Below the pieces are notes generated by a model. That model was not told where the DNA came from. It saw only the letters and a list, made by a program, of their open reading frames with translations, and ran no database searches. 64,000 bases of DNA from UBA6168 sp039819485 (lineage in GTDB: Bacteria; Bacteroidota; Bacteroidia; Chitinophagales; Saprospiraceae): contig JBCBRY010000025.1 of the NCBI GenBank assembly GCA_039819485.1, positions 1-64,000 of the forward strand, given 5' to 3'. Every line of letters starts with the position of its first letter. Within the stretch, counting starts at the first letter, position 1. The translations under genes were made by a program, and so were the position numbers. Of the stretch, positions 27,029 through 35,920 are shown piece after piece.

Positions 27029-27108
27029 ATTTAGCAGCTCCATTAAACTGAACGCTTCAGTTAATCAAGACCAATAATTAACAACCAACAATTGCCCAAT
27101 TTTATAAA

Positions 27109-28350
27109 ATGACAACTGAAAAAATAACCGACTATTTAGAAGATAAAAAGTGGCAGCTCAACAGAGTAGGAGACAAATATTTATTCTATGCACCGCCTGC
27201 GGAATTAGGATTTCCTAAAAACTTTCAATTGCCCGTGCCCCGCAGAAAAAAGGCAGAAGACTTTGATCAGGTTTTACAGGAGACAGCGGGAATTATCTCC
27301 GAAATTTATGACGTAAACTTAGAAGCGGTCACCCTGGGCATCACAGATTATTTTGACATTTTAAAGAAAGATGCTATTTATTTTAAATTAAGCTCGGAAA
27401 ATGTCATGTTTCAAAAAACATTGGAATTAAATGACATCTGGCAGTTTTTAAAGAACCTGACAACGGCTTATACTAACTACATTAAAATAGAGCTGAGAAA
27501 TAATTTTTATACACAACTGGGTGCTGACAATAATCGCATTCGAAAAGTACAAAACAAATTAATTGAATTTACGAAACTGCGCGTGGTCGCTTTGGACTAT
27601 CAGAGCTTTAGTTTTGGTGTGGCCGCCGACACGATGATGGGCCGTACGGAAATCGACTTCAAAGACATTCAGAAATGGCGCAAAAAACTGACCCGGCATT
27701 TTATGGCCGACGTAGTAAATATAAATTATGGCTCCCGAAATGACGTAGAAACAATTTTGGAAAGATATAATGAAGCAGAAAGAAAAAGCATTTTTGAGCC
27801 TTTAATCAACTCCATCAACAACAACAGTGATTTTAAAATCACGATCACCGATAAAAACTTTAAACCTAAAAAATCCATAAAAAGAATTTCAGGGCAGGTC
27901 ATTGGAATGATTCTACCAAAAGAAGAAACCCAGGAAAAGCCCCACAAGCAGATAGGGTTTTACCGGACAATTATTCCTGTGGATATTAATAAATCTGCAA
28001 TTAAACTGCGGGTAAGCGACTTACAGGAAAACAACTTATTTACCCAAAAATTAGAAGCGCTCGACGGACACATCAATCATTTAACTTTAGAGGAGAAAAA
28101 AATCGAACTGCAAAAGAATATTGATTTTACTGTCAGCTATAATGAGAAGGAGGAGTTATTTCAGATCATGATTCCAAAAATAAAAATTCATTTTTCATTA
28201 AAGGATTTTAATGACTTACAAAACGAATTCAACGAGCAGTTTTCAACCCTGACCAGTTATTATTTAAACATAAAAGGAAAACCGGATGCCCGTAGCCAGG
28301 AGATCATTGATTTTCTGAAAACGATCTTACCAAAGTCGTTTTTTAAATAA
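27109..28350 (+). CDS. Protein of unknown function
   Basis: A 413-residue soluble protein. It opens with ITDYLEDKKWQLNRVGDKYLFYAPP, reminiscent of small effector-recognition domains; a helical central part follows (KLIEFTKLRVVALDYQSFSFGVAAD), then a basic patch (KNFKPKKSIKRISGQVIGMILP) and a C-terminal half of predicted beta strands (FYRTIIPVDINKSAIKLRV). AT-rich codon use resembles the acetyltransferase gene that follows. I do not recognise the family. It lies between two other plus-strand genes and may share their transcript. Confidence 0.6.
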   Translation: MTTEKITDYLEDKKWQLNRVGDKYLFYAPPAELGFPKNFQLPVPRRKKAEDFDQVLQETAGIISEIYDVNLEAVTLGITDYFDILKKDAIYFKLSSENVMFQKTLELNDIWQFLKNLTTAYTNYIKIELRNNFYTQLGADNNRIRKVQNKLIEFTKLRVVALDYQSFSFGVAADTMMGRTEIDFKDIQKWRKKLTRHFMADVVNINYGSRNDVETILERYNEAERKSIFEPLINSINNNSDFKITITDKNFKPKKSIKRISGQVIGMILPKEETQEKPHKQIGFYRTIIPVDINKSAIKLRVSDLQENNLFTQKLEALDGHINHLTLEEKKIELQKNIDFTVSYNEKEELFQIMIPKIKIHFSLKDFNDLQNEFNEQFSTLTSYYLNIKGKPDARSQEIIDFLKTILPKSFFK

Positions 28351-28411
28351 GGGCAACGCAGATTGTCCCCCTTTAATTCAACTGGGGTATTAAGTGTCCA
28401 TACTTCTTTTA

Positions 28412-28849
28412 ATGGAAAATAAAATAAAAATAATAAACGGAAAAATAGAGACTGTTGTAAAAATAATGCAGCAACTACCCGAATTTTCTGATCCTTATAA
28501 TTTTACGGAAATAAATAAAAGAATCCATAAAGTCCCACATTTAAATTTAATTGCATTCATTGGTGAGACTCCGGCCGGATTTAAATTAGGGTATGAGCGA
28601 GACACCTATTTTTATTCGTGGCTCGGAGGGGTTTTACCAAAATTTCGAAGATTGGGCATTGCCCAACAATTAGCAGCAGAACAGGAAAAATGGGCTAAAA
28701 AAAACAATTATAACTCCATTACTTTTAAAACCAGAAACCGGCATAAAGCCATGCTCGCCTTTTCTTTAAAAAACGGTTTTAATATTTTTAAAATAGAAGA
28801 AAAAGAAAATATTAGTGAATATAGAATATGGCTTAGGAAGGAGTTATGA
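28412..28849 (+). CDS. GNAT family N-acetyltransferase
   Basis: A 145-residue acetyl-CoA-dependent acyltransferase. The core beta strands read LNLIAFIGETPAGFKLGYERD, then the acetyl-CoA pyrophosphate loop GVLPKFRRLGIAQQLAAEQEKWA (the R-x-x-G-x-A/G signature), and KTRNRHKAMLAFSLKNGFNIFK, the typical motif B with N-x-x-A-x-x-x-Y/F-x-x-x-GF. The substrate cannot be predicted. ATG at 28412 is preferred; a GTG at 28394 would add six hydrophobic residues and is possible. Confidence 0.85.
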   Translation: MENKIKIINGKIETVVKIMQQLPEFSDPYNFTEINKRIHKVPHLNLIAFIGETPAGFKLGYERDTYFYSWLGGVLPKFRRLGIAQQLAAEQEKWAKKNNYNSITFKTRNRHKAMLAFSLKNGFNIFKIEEKENISEYRIWLRKEL

Positions 28850-28894
28850 GTTGTTGGGTTATTGGTTGTTGAAATTTAATGAAGATAAAATAAT

Positions 28895-28912
28895 GCCGTT
28901 ATAGCTAACGGC
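28895..28912. terminator. Short hairpin between converging genes
   Basis: GCCGTTA (28895-28901) pairs with TAACGGC (28906-28912), loop TAGC. It lies between the converging acetyltransferase and metalloprotease genes, without a T-run. Confidence 0.35.
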
Positions 28913-28916
28913 CATA

Positions 28917-29840
28917 TTATTCCCTTGCAAACTTCCTCCTTATTTCCGATCTCGATGATGTATAAATAAATGCCAGTTGCATGGGCGTGAATTCATATTT
29001 CCGCAGATAACAAGGCCGGTAATAAGCCATATAATTATTGAGCATTGGCTTGTATTCCACGCCCGTTTCCGGATCTTTATTGCCGAGCATTTCGCACATG
29101 GAATAATTTACGTGTACTTCATAAATATTTCCCGGATCGGCAGGTGTATCACAGAAACGGTCGCCCGCCACGTCACAATTGGAACCGTCAGGTTTTTCTT
29201 TCCCGAACTGAAACTCTTCGAACGTATGATAAAGCCCGAAAAAATGCCCAAACTCGTGCACGACCACCTTATGGTCGGCCAGCTCAAATTTGCTCATCAC
29301 CACGTTGTTGGCGCTGCGGGACAGCACATAGGAAAATCCGCCGGACCGGGAACAACTGATGGAACTGCCCTCCTGCCGGCACAGGTCTTTATCATAATCA
29401 AACAAAAACAGGGTGATGATGTCCGGCCGGTCATGCTCCTGAGAAAACAGCCGGTAAGGCCGGTAACCGTCTTTCGATAAATCGGAAATCAGCAGTGGTG
29501 AAAAGATCGTGTCAATTACCGCCAAATCGAAATTGACAAAAGTATTGGCAAACCCTTCGTTCAGAATATCCACCGTTTTTTCAATCAATTTTTTATCGAC
29601 GTAAATGGGTTCTATCCGATCCGTCACGATGCTGACCCGCAAAGGGAAAGTCAATGCTTCTTTACCAAAGTTTTCGTCATTGGGATCGATGTTTTCCCTT
29701 ATTTTTTCAACCAGCTCTGTATTGGCCTTTTCATCGCCAGCTGCGTTGCATTGTGACTGGCACCAGGTACCGTGCTGGCTGGTAGTTTTGCAGTTACAAA
29801 ATAAAAACAGGAGGAGCAGGCAGCTGGTCAGGTTCTTCAT
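28917..29840 (-). CDS. Pappalysin-like (M43) zinc metalloprotease lipoprotein
   Basis: A 307-residue predicted lipoprotein protease. The N-terminal signal (MKNLTSCLLLLFLFCNCKTT) carries a lipobox cysteine at residue 15 or 17. The extended zinc motif HEFGHFFGLYHTF places the ligands at H195, H199 and H205, with catalytic E196 and the G202 of metzincins. Downstream, CDVAGDRFCDTPADPG is the typical M43B calcium/cysteine region, and NYMAYYRPCY corresponds to the Met-turn. Cysteines around 154-163 may form a disulfide. It is transcribed alone, divergent from the amylase operon. Confidence 0.85.
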   Translation of the reverse strand: MKNLTSCLLLLFLFCNCKTTSQHGTWCQSQCNAAGDEKANTELVEKIRENIDPNDENFGKEALTFPLRVSIVTDRIEPIYVDKKLIEKTVDILNEGFANTFVNFDLAVIDTIFSPLLISDLSKDGYRPYRLFSQEHDRPDIITLFLFDYDKDLCRQEGSSISCSRSGGFSYVLSRSANNVVMSKFELADHKVVVHEFGHFFGLYHTFEEFQFGKEKPDGSNCDVAGDRFCDTPADPGNIYEVHVNYSMCEMLGNKDPETGVEYKPMLNNYMAYYRPCYLRKYEFTPMQLAFIYTSSRSEIRRKFARE

Positions 29841-30237
29841 GTGATGGTCGAATTTGTTACAAAAATCAAATGTAGTGAATCAAAATTTCTATTCCATCAA
29901 CATTACACTTCTTTACAAATAACAATGTCCTTGCTTTTACCGCCGCCCTCATTCATGATGAAATCTTTCTGTGCCCATCGTGACCAAAAATAATTACTGC
30001 TAATAAACATTAAGTTATATTCGCCTGACATTCAGTATTTTACAACAAATGCCCACATGCGGGTATTTGTACAAAATTTTCTTTGGTTTTTCTTTAAACA
30101 CATTACATTTGTGATGATCATTTCGAGCTGACTCAAAGTTTCAAAAATGCCGACTGGAATCAATCATTGAAATACCTCATCTTACCAAAACAATCTACAC
30201 TTCTTACAACCAAGTTAGGCACAGAACTAAATCAATT
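29841..30237. other. Divergent promoter region
   Basis: 397 bases between the minus-strand protease and plus-strand amylase. It holds a well-matched Bacteroidota promoter for the amylase (30082-30111). No other feature seen. Confidence 0.55.
30082..30111 (+). promoter_or_regulatory. Bacteroidota sigma-A promoter for the amylase operon
   Basis: TTTGG (30082-30086), a 17-base spacer, and TACATTTG (30104-30111), matching TTTG...TAnnTTTG. It gives a leader of about 120 bases before the ATG at 30238. Confidence 0.55.
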
Positions 30238-33200
30238 ATGAGCAAGCAGTATCCACCCAGGTTGCGGTTCTCCCGCACTTCCAACTCCTTTTACAGAAAA
30301 AGGGAAACCGACACTGCACGGGCATTTTACAAACATAAAAATGCCCTGAAAAACCTATGCCTGGCTACCTTGGTATTTGTACTCCCTGCTTTTCTCAACG
30401 CCCAAACTTCCTATGAGAAAAAAACCGTTGTACAAGGTTTCTGGTGGGATTACTGGAACAATAACTTCCCCAATGGCTGGGCCAACTATTTGACCGAGAT
30501 CGCCCCCCGATTAAGAGACATGGGGGTTGATGCCGTTTGGATTCCACCTACCATTAAAAATCAGGACTTTGGCTCCAAGGGAGTCGGTTACGCTCCTTAT
30601 GACCATTACGACCTGGGCGACAAAATGCAGAAAAACGACGCTACCACCAGGGTCGGCACCAAAGACGAACTTTTGCGCATGATCGCAGTCCTCCACGCCA
30701 ATGGGATAGAAGTCATCCAGGACATCGTTCCGAACCACGTCATCGGGGCTGGCAGCGATACAGGCGGCGGCGGCCAGGACCCCGCAGCACCTTCCGCTGC
30801 TTGTACCGACACCTGGAAAAACTTCCGGTACGCCTGCTATAAGACCCCTGCCACAGATCAGTCGGAGACGGAGTATTTAGCCCGGGAGGGTCGTTTTCCC
30901 AAAAACCACCAAAACTATCACCCCAACCCTGACCACGGCTGCAACCAGGGCCTTTGCGACCCCAACTCTGATCCGATCTGCTGGCAGGGTTTCGGTCCCG
31001 ATGTCTGTTACTGGGACGGCGCCTGGGGAACAAGCAGCAACGCTGCTTATAACCCTGACCAGAGTACTTATTCCCCTTACGGAAACGGAGGCATCGGCAC
31101 CAATAATGGTTACATGCGCAAGCATACCCGCGAGTGGCTTGTTTGGTATAAAAAACAAACCGGGTTTGATGGTGTGCGGGTAGATGCGGTAAAACATTTT
31201 CCCTCTTTTGTATCCGAAGATTTTTTATACAATATGCAACAAGAAGCAGGTTGGGCAAACGGCGGTGATGAAATGTTTGCCGTCGGTGAATGGGTAGGCG
31301 ACGCGGCAGCACTGGATGCCTGGGTCACCGCCGTGGATGAACGTTCTGGTACCTTTGACTTCAGTCTCCGGGCATTTTCCAGCAACAGCAGCTTGTACGA
31401 TATGATTTACGGCAACGGCGCTTTTGATATGGGAAATTTACCGGGCGCTCAGCAAAACATTAGATATATTGACATTAACAACGTTCGCATTCACCGTACA
31501 GTCCCATTTGTCAACAACCACGACACCTACCGACCACAAACTGATTCGGTCGGCAATATTACTGGCTGGAATACAGGCGATGAACTGTCGCCGCATGTAG
31601 ATATCAGAGAGCCCCGTATGGCAGCTGCTTATGCGGTGGCCTGCGCCATGGACGGCAACCCGCAAATCTTTTTTGAAGACCTTTTTAACATTGCCAATAC
31701 CAGTAAACGGTTTTCACATCAACCGACCAATACGACCGACCTGCCGGCCAACCAAGATATAGCCAACATCATGCTGGCACATGGAGCTTTGAATTTCAAG
31801 GAAGGAGACTATGCCGTACCGAGCAATATTGCCACGTTTTACAACAACCTGACCAATGACGCTAACAATGACGACATCCTGGTCATTGCCAGAAAGGAGA
31901 AAGCCATCATCGGCGTTACCGATAGCTGGGACACCGATCAGGACGTTTGGGTGGACACTGATTTTGGGCTGGGGACCAGACTGGTTGATTATTCCGGAGG
32001 TTTTGCAGATACCGTGGAAGTCCTGGGCCCAGCCGGCGGCGGCACTTCCAACCGGGTCAACATCAAAACCCGGGCAGTCGGCTATCCTGATTTTACGTAC
32101 TCGGCCAGCTATGCCGACCACGGGGCACATTATCATGGCTACTCCATATGGGCACCCATCGGCCAGAACCTGAACAGCTACGTCAACGCAGCCATCCCAA
32201 CCACGCAAGAATGGGAAATGGAAGACGACCTTGGCGACAGCCATTGTGAGTCGCTCGGCCAGGGAGGACGAGTACCTGACAACTCTTATAAAGACCGCGT
32301 GGTCGGTAAAATATTTGTCGCCAAAGATTCTGCCATCACCTACGAAGTCATCCTCACCACACCGGCCAATAGCCTGATCGTTGATTTCTATGACCTCGAC
32401 GGCAACCTGCTTCATGCTGATACCAGCAGCGCTTCAGTCATGACGGGCTCATTTACCCAATCAGCCATCAAATGGGTGACGATCAAAGTGAGGAACCTCA
32501 ACAATACTTACGCCGGCCAGAAGTGTTATGTAAAAATGACTTACGCTGCCCCGGCAAATGTCACTACTTCTTCTTTTCCCACTGCTACGACGGTTTCCAT
32601 CTGGACGGGCAATGCCGATACCGACGACTGGGACGACTGCCGCAACTGGGAAGAGGGTCTGGTACCCGCCTGTACCAGCACCGTGATCATTCCTCACCAG
32701 GTGGACACCATGCCATCCATAGACACCTGCTTCACAGGCACTTTTATCAACAGGGGAGGCTTATCGCTTCGGCCAAAAGTATTCTTGCAAGGCCCTTACG
32801 ATTCGGGCACCGGCCTGATGGCAGACGACCTCCGAACAAGTGGGGTTATCCCTACCATGACTCCTTACGGGGGAACGGATACCGTAGCTGCCGAGGTGTT
32901 GGCCGAAACCGGCAATGACGCAATTGTGGATTGGGTAAAACTGGAATTGCGGGACAAAGACACCCCTGCCACTATCTTGGAAACGCACAGCGCACTGTTG
33001 CAGAGAGATGGAGACATTGTCGGAACGGACGGTGTTTCACCTGTTTTTTTTAATGGCATGGTGACGGATGAATATTACATCGCCATCAGGCATCGAAACC
33101 ACTTGGGAGCAATGACCGCTTCGGCAATAACTTTGGGCAATACGATCATCGAACATGATTTTACTGACAATACAAACACCAACTGGGGAACTAACGCGCA

Positions 33201-33510
33201 GAAAGACTTGGGAAGTAGCGTGATGGGCCTTTGGAGCGGCAATACCAACGAAGATAACAAAGTAGTTTACTCCGGGGCCGATACTGACATCAACCCAATT
33301 TCATTCGACGTTTTAAACAACCCGGGCAATCCGCTCAATTTTCCTTTCCTGCCTTTATCCGGGTACAGCTTATCCGATGTCAATATGGATGGAAAAACAG
33401 TTTACTCCGGGGCCGATACCGATGTCAACCCGGTTTCGAGCAATGTCCTGAATCACCCAAACAACCCGCTTTCATTTGCCTTCTACGTGATAACCGAACA
33501 GTTGCCATAA
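30238..33510 (+). CDS. Secreted GH13 alpha-amylase with C-terminal tandem repeats
   Basis: A 1090-residue extracellular glycosidase acting on alpha-glucans. The N-terminus is unusual: about 40 basic residues precede the hydrophobic signal core (NLCLATLVFVLPAFLNAQ). The GH13 barrel shows all four regions: DIVPNHV, GVRVDAVKHFP (nucleophile Asp), FAVGEWV (acid/base Glu) and FVNNHDTYRP (stabilising Asp). Next comes a C-terminal region with an MXD-like beta segment (VSIWTGNADTDDWDDCRNWE), and the last ~85 residues hold two near-identical units (VYSGADTDINPISFDVLNNP and VYSGADTDVNPVSSNVLNHP). It ends in YVITEQLP, without a classical T9SS tail. Two genes follow, the first after a single base, forming an operon. 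Confidence 0.9.
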   Translation: MSKQYPPRLRFSRTSNSFYRKRETDTARAFYKHKNALKNLCLATLVFVLPAFLNAQTSYEKKTVVQGFWWDYWNNNFPNGWANYLTEIAPRLRDMGVDAVWIPPTIKNQDFGSKGVGYAPYDHYDLGDKMQKNDATTRVGTKDELLRMIAVLHANGIEVIQDIVPNHVIGAGSDTGGGGQDPAAPSAACTDTWKNFRYACYKTPATDQSETEYLAREGRFPKNHQNYHPNPDHGCNQGLCDPNSDPICWQGFGPDVCYWDGAWGTSSNAAYNPDQSTYSPYGNGGIGTNNGYMRKHTREWLVWYKKQTGFDGVRVDAVKHFPSFVSEDFLYNMQQEAGWANGGDEMFAVGEWVGDAAALDAWVTAVDERSGTFDFSLRAFSSNSSLYDMIYGNGAFDMGNLPGAQQNIRYIDINNVRIHRTVPFVNNHDTYRPQTDSVGNITGWNTGDELSPHVDIREPRMAAAYAVACAMDGNPQIFFEDLFNIANTSKRFSHQPTNTTDLPANQDIANIMLAHGALNFKEGDYAVPSNIATFYNNLTNDANNDDILVIARKEKAIIGVTDSWDTDQDVWVDTDFGLGTRLVDYSGGFADTVEVLGPAGGGTSNRVNIKTRAVGYPDFTYSASYADHGAHYHGYSIWAPIGQNLNSYVNAAIPTTQEWEMEDDLGDSHCESLGQGGRVPDNSYKDRVVGKIFVAKDSAITYEVILTTPANSLIVDFYDLDGNLLHADTSSASVMTGSFTQSAIKWVTIKVRNLNNTYAGQKCYVKMTYAAPANVTTSSFPTATTVSIWTGNADTDDWDDCRNWEEGLVPACTSTVIIPHQVDTMPSIDTCFTGTFINRGGLSLRPKVFLQGPYDSGTGLMADDLRTSGVIPTMTPYGGTDTVAAEVLAETGNDAIVDWVKLELRDKDTPATILETHSALLQRDGDIVGTDGVSPVFFNGMVTDEYYIAIRHRNHLGAMTASAITLGNTIIEHDFTDNTNTNWGTNAQKDLGSSVMGLWSGNTNEDNKVVYSGADTDINPISFDVLNNPGNPLNFPFLPLSGYSLSDVNMDGKTVYSGADTDVNPVSSNVLNHPNNPLSFAFYVITEQLP

Positions 33511-33511
33511 C

Positions 33512-34603
33512 ATGATAAATTACATTCTGAAAATATTGCCTTTATTGTTACCCCTTGCCGTTCTTGGCCAGGTCCGGATCGGACTGGAAGAAGTCGACCC
33601 GGGTTCACTGCCACACCAGCTTAGCATGGAGTACACTTTTGACGCTGATTACAACAGCGGCAGCAACGACGACTGGAACAGCCAATTGGTGACCCTTCGA
33701 TATGCCGAAACGGCCCCGGCCGCTTCTACATTCTTTGCCTCACTGACCAGCAACTCCTGTTTCAATTGGACCTTCATTGAGGTGGGTATTTGCAGTGGTG
33801 ACAGGTATGTAATCCTACAAGATTCAGACGGTGCTTTGAATTGCCCTTTTGACCTAAACGATGTGGTGGACATGCTGACCATTTCATTCGACCCCGCAGG
33901 CGCCCCTTCCACTTTAGACTTTGAATTGGTCGCTTCGGGCGACCCTTGTCTTGTTACCTTCGGATTTGGCGACCCTGCGGTCAATAATGCCGGAACTGGT
34001 CAGAACGAGTTCAGCAGTTACAGTCCATGTTGTGTTTCCAATCTTGCACTACCGCTTGAGTTAATTTATTTCAACGTTTCTGACTTAAATAATAGCATCC
34101 GGTTGGACTGGACTTCTACCCGGGAAGTGAATTTCTCTGGCTATGAGCTTCAGCGCTCCACCGACGGTATTTCATTTAAAAAAATAGCATGGATAAACGG
34201 AAATGGAAATATTGATTCAGCAAATAATTACGATTTTACTGACATACAGCTCGAGGTTGGTGTTCGTTATTATTACCGTTTAAAAATGCTGGACCTCGAT
34301 GGGAGTTTTGCTTATTCGCCAGTGCGAAGTGCAACTTTAAATACCTCTTTTATAACTCCCTCAATCCTGCCAAACCCCACAAATGGTCATTGCGACATAT
34401 ATTTTAACTCAACCGCAGAAGGTTCTTCCAAGCTGACCATTTCGGATATGATAGGACGAACTGTTTTGGAAAAAGATATACCTGTAGTAAAGGGAGAAAA
34501 TACAGTTGAAATAAATATGGCTCCACTTTCGGACGGCATATATATTTTACAGTTAATTAATTCAAACAAACCTTACTGGACCGAGAGGATCATCAAATTT
34601 TAA
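33512..34603 (+). CDS. T9SS-sorted secreted protein in the amylase operon
   Basis: A 363-residue exported protein whose ATG begins one base after the amylase stop codon, so the two are almost certainly co-transcribed. Signal peptide to about residue 19 (LPLAVLGQ). Residues 20-170 look like a cohesin-like beta sandwich with cysteines (TSNSCFNWTFIEVGICSGDRYV). Residues 180-270 resemble the domain common before T9SS tails (LELIYFNVSDLNNSIRLDWTSTREVNFSGYELQRS). The end (SILPNPTNGHCDIYFN to KPYWTERIIKF) is a T9SS type A sorting domain. Possibly a surface partner of the amylase; inference from context only. Confidence 0.8.
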   Translation: MINYILKILPLLLPLAVLGQVRIGLEEVDPGSLPHQLSMEYTFDADYNSGSNDDWNSQLVTLRYAETAPAASTFFASLTSNSCFNWTFIEVGICSGDRYVILQDSDGALNCPFDLNDVVDMLTISFDPAGAPSTLDFELVASGDPCLVTFGFGDPAVNNAGTGQNEFSSYSPCCVSNLALPLELIYFNVSDLNNSIRLDWTSTREVNFSGYELQRSTDGISFKKIAWINGNGNIDSANNYDFTDIQLEVGVRYYYRLKMLDLDGSFAYSPVRSATLNTSFITPSILPNPTNGHCDIYFNSTAEGSSKLTISDMIGRTVLEKDIPVVKGENTVEINMAPLSDGIYILQLINSNKPYWTERIIKF

Positions 34604-34663
34604 ACGACCCAATTAAATTATGAGCACCCCGTGCTGACATTATTACCAATAAAAACTTTAATT

Positions 34664-35737
34664 ATGAAAAATAAATACTTTACATCTTTGGCCCTGTTTC
34701 TAACATTATCTTTTAGTAACCTATTCGCTGCCGCCGGTTTTTTTGAATATTATATCAATACTGACCTGAACGGAGTAATTACATTTCATGGCAACTATAC
34801 CGGCGGAATCAGTTTCGATGGCTCCAACCTGGGCACACTGACCGATCCGTCTGATGCCTTGATCATCGACTTGACGGGGGCAAAAACCTTTGAGAACAGC
34901 AATGATGATATCGTCGCTACGAGGCTTTATTACCGAGTGTACAAATCTGGAGATACCCCAGGGGCTTACAGTACATTGGAGCTACCGTATTTCGGAGTTG
35001 GAGGTGGCAATGCGGGCGATGACGAATGGCAAAGCAATACGGACATAGACCTTACAACAAACATTTCGAGCGCAGGCACATACAATGTCGAAATATATTA
35101 TGAAGGAGATGGAACATTCCCTCCGAGCGGTACATTCAATGTTTTTGAGAACAATGGAGGCGCTAATTTTATAGCCACCTTTGAAGTAAATGCTTCTGCT
35201 TTACCAGTAGCAATGAACTCTTTCAAGGCAGAAAAAAGAAATAGGCAAGTCGGCCTTTTATGGCAGACCTTCTCCGAAGTCAATAATTCCCACTTCGAAA
35301 TAGAGCGTTCCTCCGATGCCAACAACTGGCAATATATCGGCCGGGTAAACGGCAATGGCCATTCTTATGAAAAAAACAACTACGAATACATCGACACCCG
35401 CCCGCATACAGGCATGAATTATTACCGGCTAAAACAAGTTGACTTTGATGGAAAATTTGAATATTCAAAAATTGTTTTTACGGAATTTGACCGAACCGAT
35501 GAAATAAATATTTTCCCGAACCCCGTTACCGATTATTTGTCCTTTAGTTATTTAGAAAAAACGGAAGAACAATTCTCTATTTTAATTTATGATACCAATG
35601 GAAAAATGATTTTAAATAACAAATTAAATACAGAAAATAAAATCAATTTAATTGATTTGTCCAGCGGTATTTATTTTATTCAAATAAAAAATGAAATGGG
35701 TGAATTCATTTTAAAAGACCGTTTTGTAAAAAAATAA
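34664..35737 (+). CDS. T9SS-sorted secreted protein, third gene of the amylase operon
   Basis: A 357-residue exported protein related in layout to its upstream neighbour. MKNKYFTSLALFLTLSFSNLFAAAG gives a signal peptide; I use ATG at 34664 since the 11 extra upstream residues (from 34631) have no signal-like character. A beta-sandwich region (FEYYINTDLNGVITFHGNYTG) precedes the shared segment AMNSFKAEKRNRQVGLLWQT and FEIERSSDANNWQYIGRV, then the T9SS tail (INIFPNPVTDYLSFSYL to LKDRFVKK). The gap to the preceding gene is 60 bases. Function unknown. Confidence 0.78.
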   Translation: MKNKYFTSLALFLTLSFSNLFAAAGFFEYYINTDLNGVITFHGNYTGGISFDGSNLGTLTDPSDALIIDLTGAKTFENSNDDIVATRLYYRVYKSGDTPGAYSTLELPYFGVGGGNAGDDEWQSNTDIDLTTNISSAGTYNVEIYYEGDGTFPPSGTFNVFENNGGANFIATFEVNASALPVAMNSFKAEKRNRQVGLLWQTFSEVNNSHFEIERSSDANNWQYIGRVNGNGHSYEKNNYEYIDTRPHTGMNYYRLKQVDFDGKFEYSKIVFTEFDRTDEINIFPNPVTDYLSFSYLEKTEEQFSILIYDTNGKMILNNKLNTENKINLIDLSSGIYFIQIKNEMGEFILKDRFVKK

Positions 35738-35877
35738 AATAATAACAGTCGGCTCTATTGACTAATAAACTTGTTCAATGAATTTCACTGCGAGCTTTGC
35801 GAAAGTCGCTGATAAAAAACACGCAGAGGCCGCAGAGAGCTGTACAGGACAATTTTATTTGTTAAAATTGTTTAAAA

Positions 35878-35914
35878 TGAAAAAGCCGCATTAAATAATA
35901 ATGTGGCTTTTTCA
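35878..35914. terminator. Bidirectional terminator
   Basis: AAAAAGCCGCATT (35880-35892) pairs with AATGTGGCTTTTT (35900-35912), giving A-run and T-run on both sides. It separates the amylase operon from the convergent methyltransferase gene. Confidence 0.85.
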
Positions 35915-35920
35915 TATCCC

